In this document: positions 63,857 to 64,000 of the stretch, one piece after another
Layout of the letters: each line of letters opens with the position of its first letter
Numbering within the stretch: the first letter of the stretch is position 1
The notes under the pieces: model-generated
Told to the model about the DNA's origin: nothing
Seen by the model: the letters and a program-made list of their open reading frames with translations, nothing else
Database searches by the model: none
Position numbers and translations under genes: made by a program
Assembly (NCBI RefSeq): GCF_004770765.1
Contig: NZ_RQFK01000026.1
Span: 434,001-498,000 of the forward strand
Direction of reading: 5' to 3'
Length of the DNA stretch: 64,000 nt
Source of the DNA: Leptospira noumeaensis
GTDB taxonomy: Bacteria > Spirochaetota > Leptospiria > Leptospirales > Leptospiraceae

Positions 63857-64000
63857 TTACTCCCCTACTTTATTAGGATAGACGAAGGAAATAGATTCAT
63901 TCACACCAAGTTCACGAAAAAAACAAGAATAATAACCTGTATGACATGCGGCCCCAATTTGACCTGTAATATACTGGATGAAAAAGGGATTAGAATGTAC
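63857..64000 (-). CDS. hisI: Phosphoribosyl-AMP cyclohydrolase, C-terminal part
   Basis: The last 47 codons of hisI; the 5' part lies outside the window. The translated end contains AACHTGYYSCFFRELG, the zinc-binding motif of HisI (usually CHTGxxSCF). It opens the ring of phosphoribosyl-AMP in histidine synthesis. The stop TAA at 63857-63859 is followed at once by the rhodanese gene. Confidence 0.85.
   Translation of the reverse strand, partial: VHSNPFFIQYITGQIGAACHTGYYSCFFRELGVNESISFVYPNKVGE

Overview
The window reads as chromosomal DNA of a spirochaete of the genus Leptospira, most likely one of the saprophytic species. This rests on AT-rich composition (roughly 61% A+T by eye), dense gene packing with short gaps and 1-4 base stop/start overlaps, frequent TTG and GTG starts, many lipoproteins, and a characteristic gene mix: SpoIIE-type PP2C phosphatases, a STAS protein, ThyX, short DUF2147 and FecR proteins, a DUF898 plus M48 pair, and an XpaC/TelA pair. 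The genus call is from family knowledge; the species is not determined. No rRNA, tRNA, CRISPR array, insertion sequence or prophage was seen, and no gap between genes exceeds about 300 bases.

Layout. 1-4.2 kb: start of a beta-propeller protein, folP, two TPR proteins and an RlpA-like lipoprotein. 4.2-8.3 kb: a large membrane SpoIIE phosphatase with TPR tail and a DUF2147 protein. 8.3-13.8 kb: dcd, an enoyl-CoA hydratase, an IPT/TIG lipoprotein and several unknowns. 13.8-20.6 kb: MFS transporter, SDR plus aminotransferase, patatin, DUF898 and an M48 protease. 20.6-26.7 kb: sugar-nucleotide and glycosyltransferase cluster followed by an inositol-phosphatase-type enzyme. 26.7-31.9 kb: XpaC/TelA, a degenerate recombinase-fold protein, STAS, a GT39 membrane glycosyltransferase and a GDSL lipoprotein. 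31.9-35.7 kb: coaX, birA, an SDR, metF and a MORN lipoprotein. 35.8-38.4 kb: a CheY/CheC/hybrid-kinase signalling operon. 38.4-41.8 kb: a subtilisin-like protease with a separate propeptide-like gene, and prfA. 43.6-50.9 kb: a long minus-strand operon containing an SAHH-like protein, a dehydrogenase, a Nudix protein, a nitrilase-like protein and a rhomboid. 51-64 kb: alcohol dehydrogenase, a second SpoIIE phosphatase, nitronate monooxygenase, a DsbD/barrel/FecR operon, thyX, a fused alpha/beta hydrolase, and rhodanese with the end of hisI.

The strongest unusual signals are: (1) a 9-base word, GTTATGCGA, found 14 times on both strands against an expectation of about 0.5, in every coding frame that lacks a stop, suggesting selection at DNA level; (2) a secreted S8 protease without its own propeptide, followed by a separately encoded propeptide-like protein; (3) a translationally coupled operon with an SAHH-like NAD domain, an enlarged MDR dehydrogenase, a Nudix protein and a nitrilase-fold protein lacking its cysteine nucleophile; (4) a tyrosine-recombinase fold lacking the catalytic tyrosine; (5) a FecR-domain protein with a C-terminal CXXCH motif coupled to a barrel protein and DsbD.
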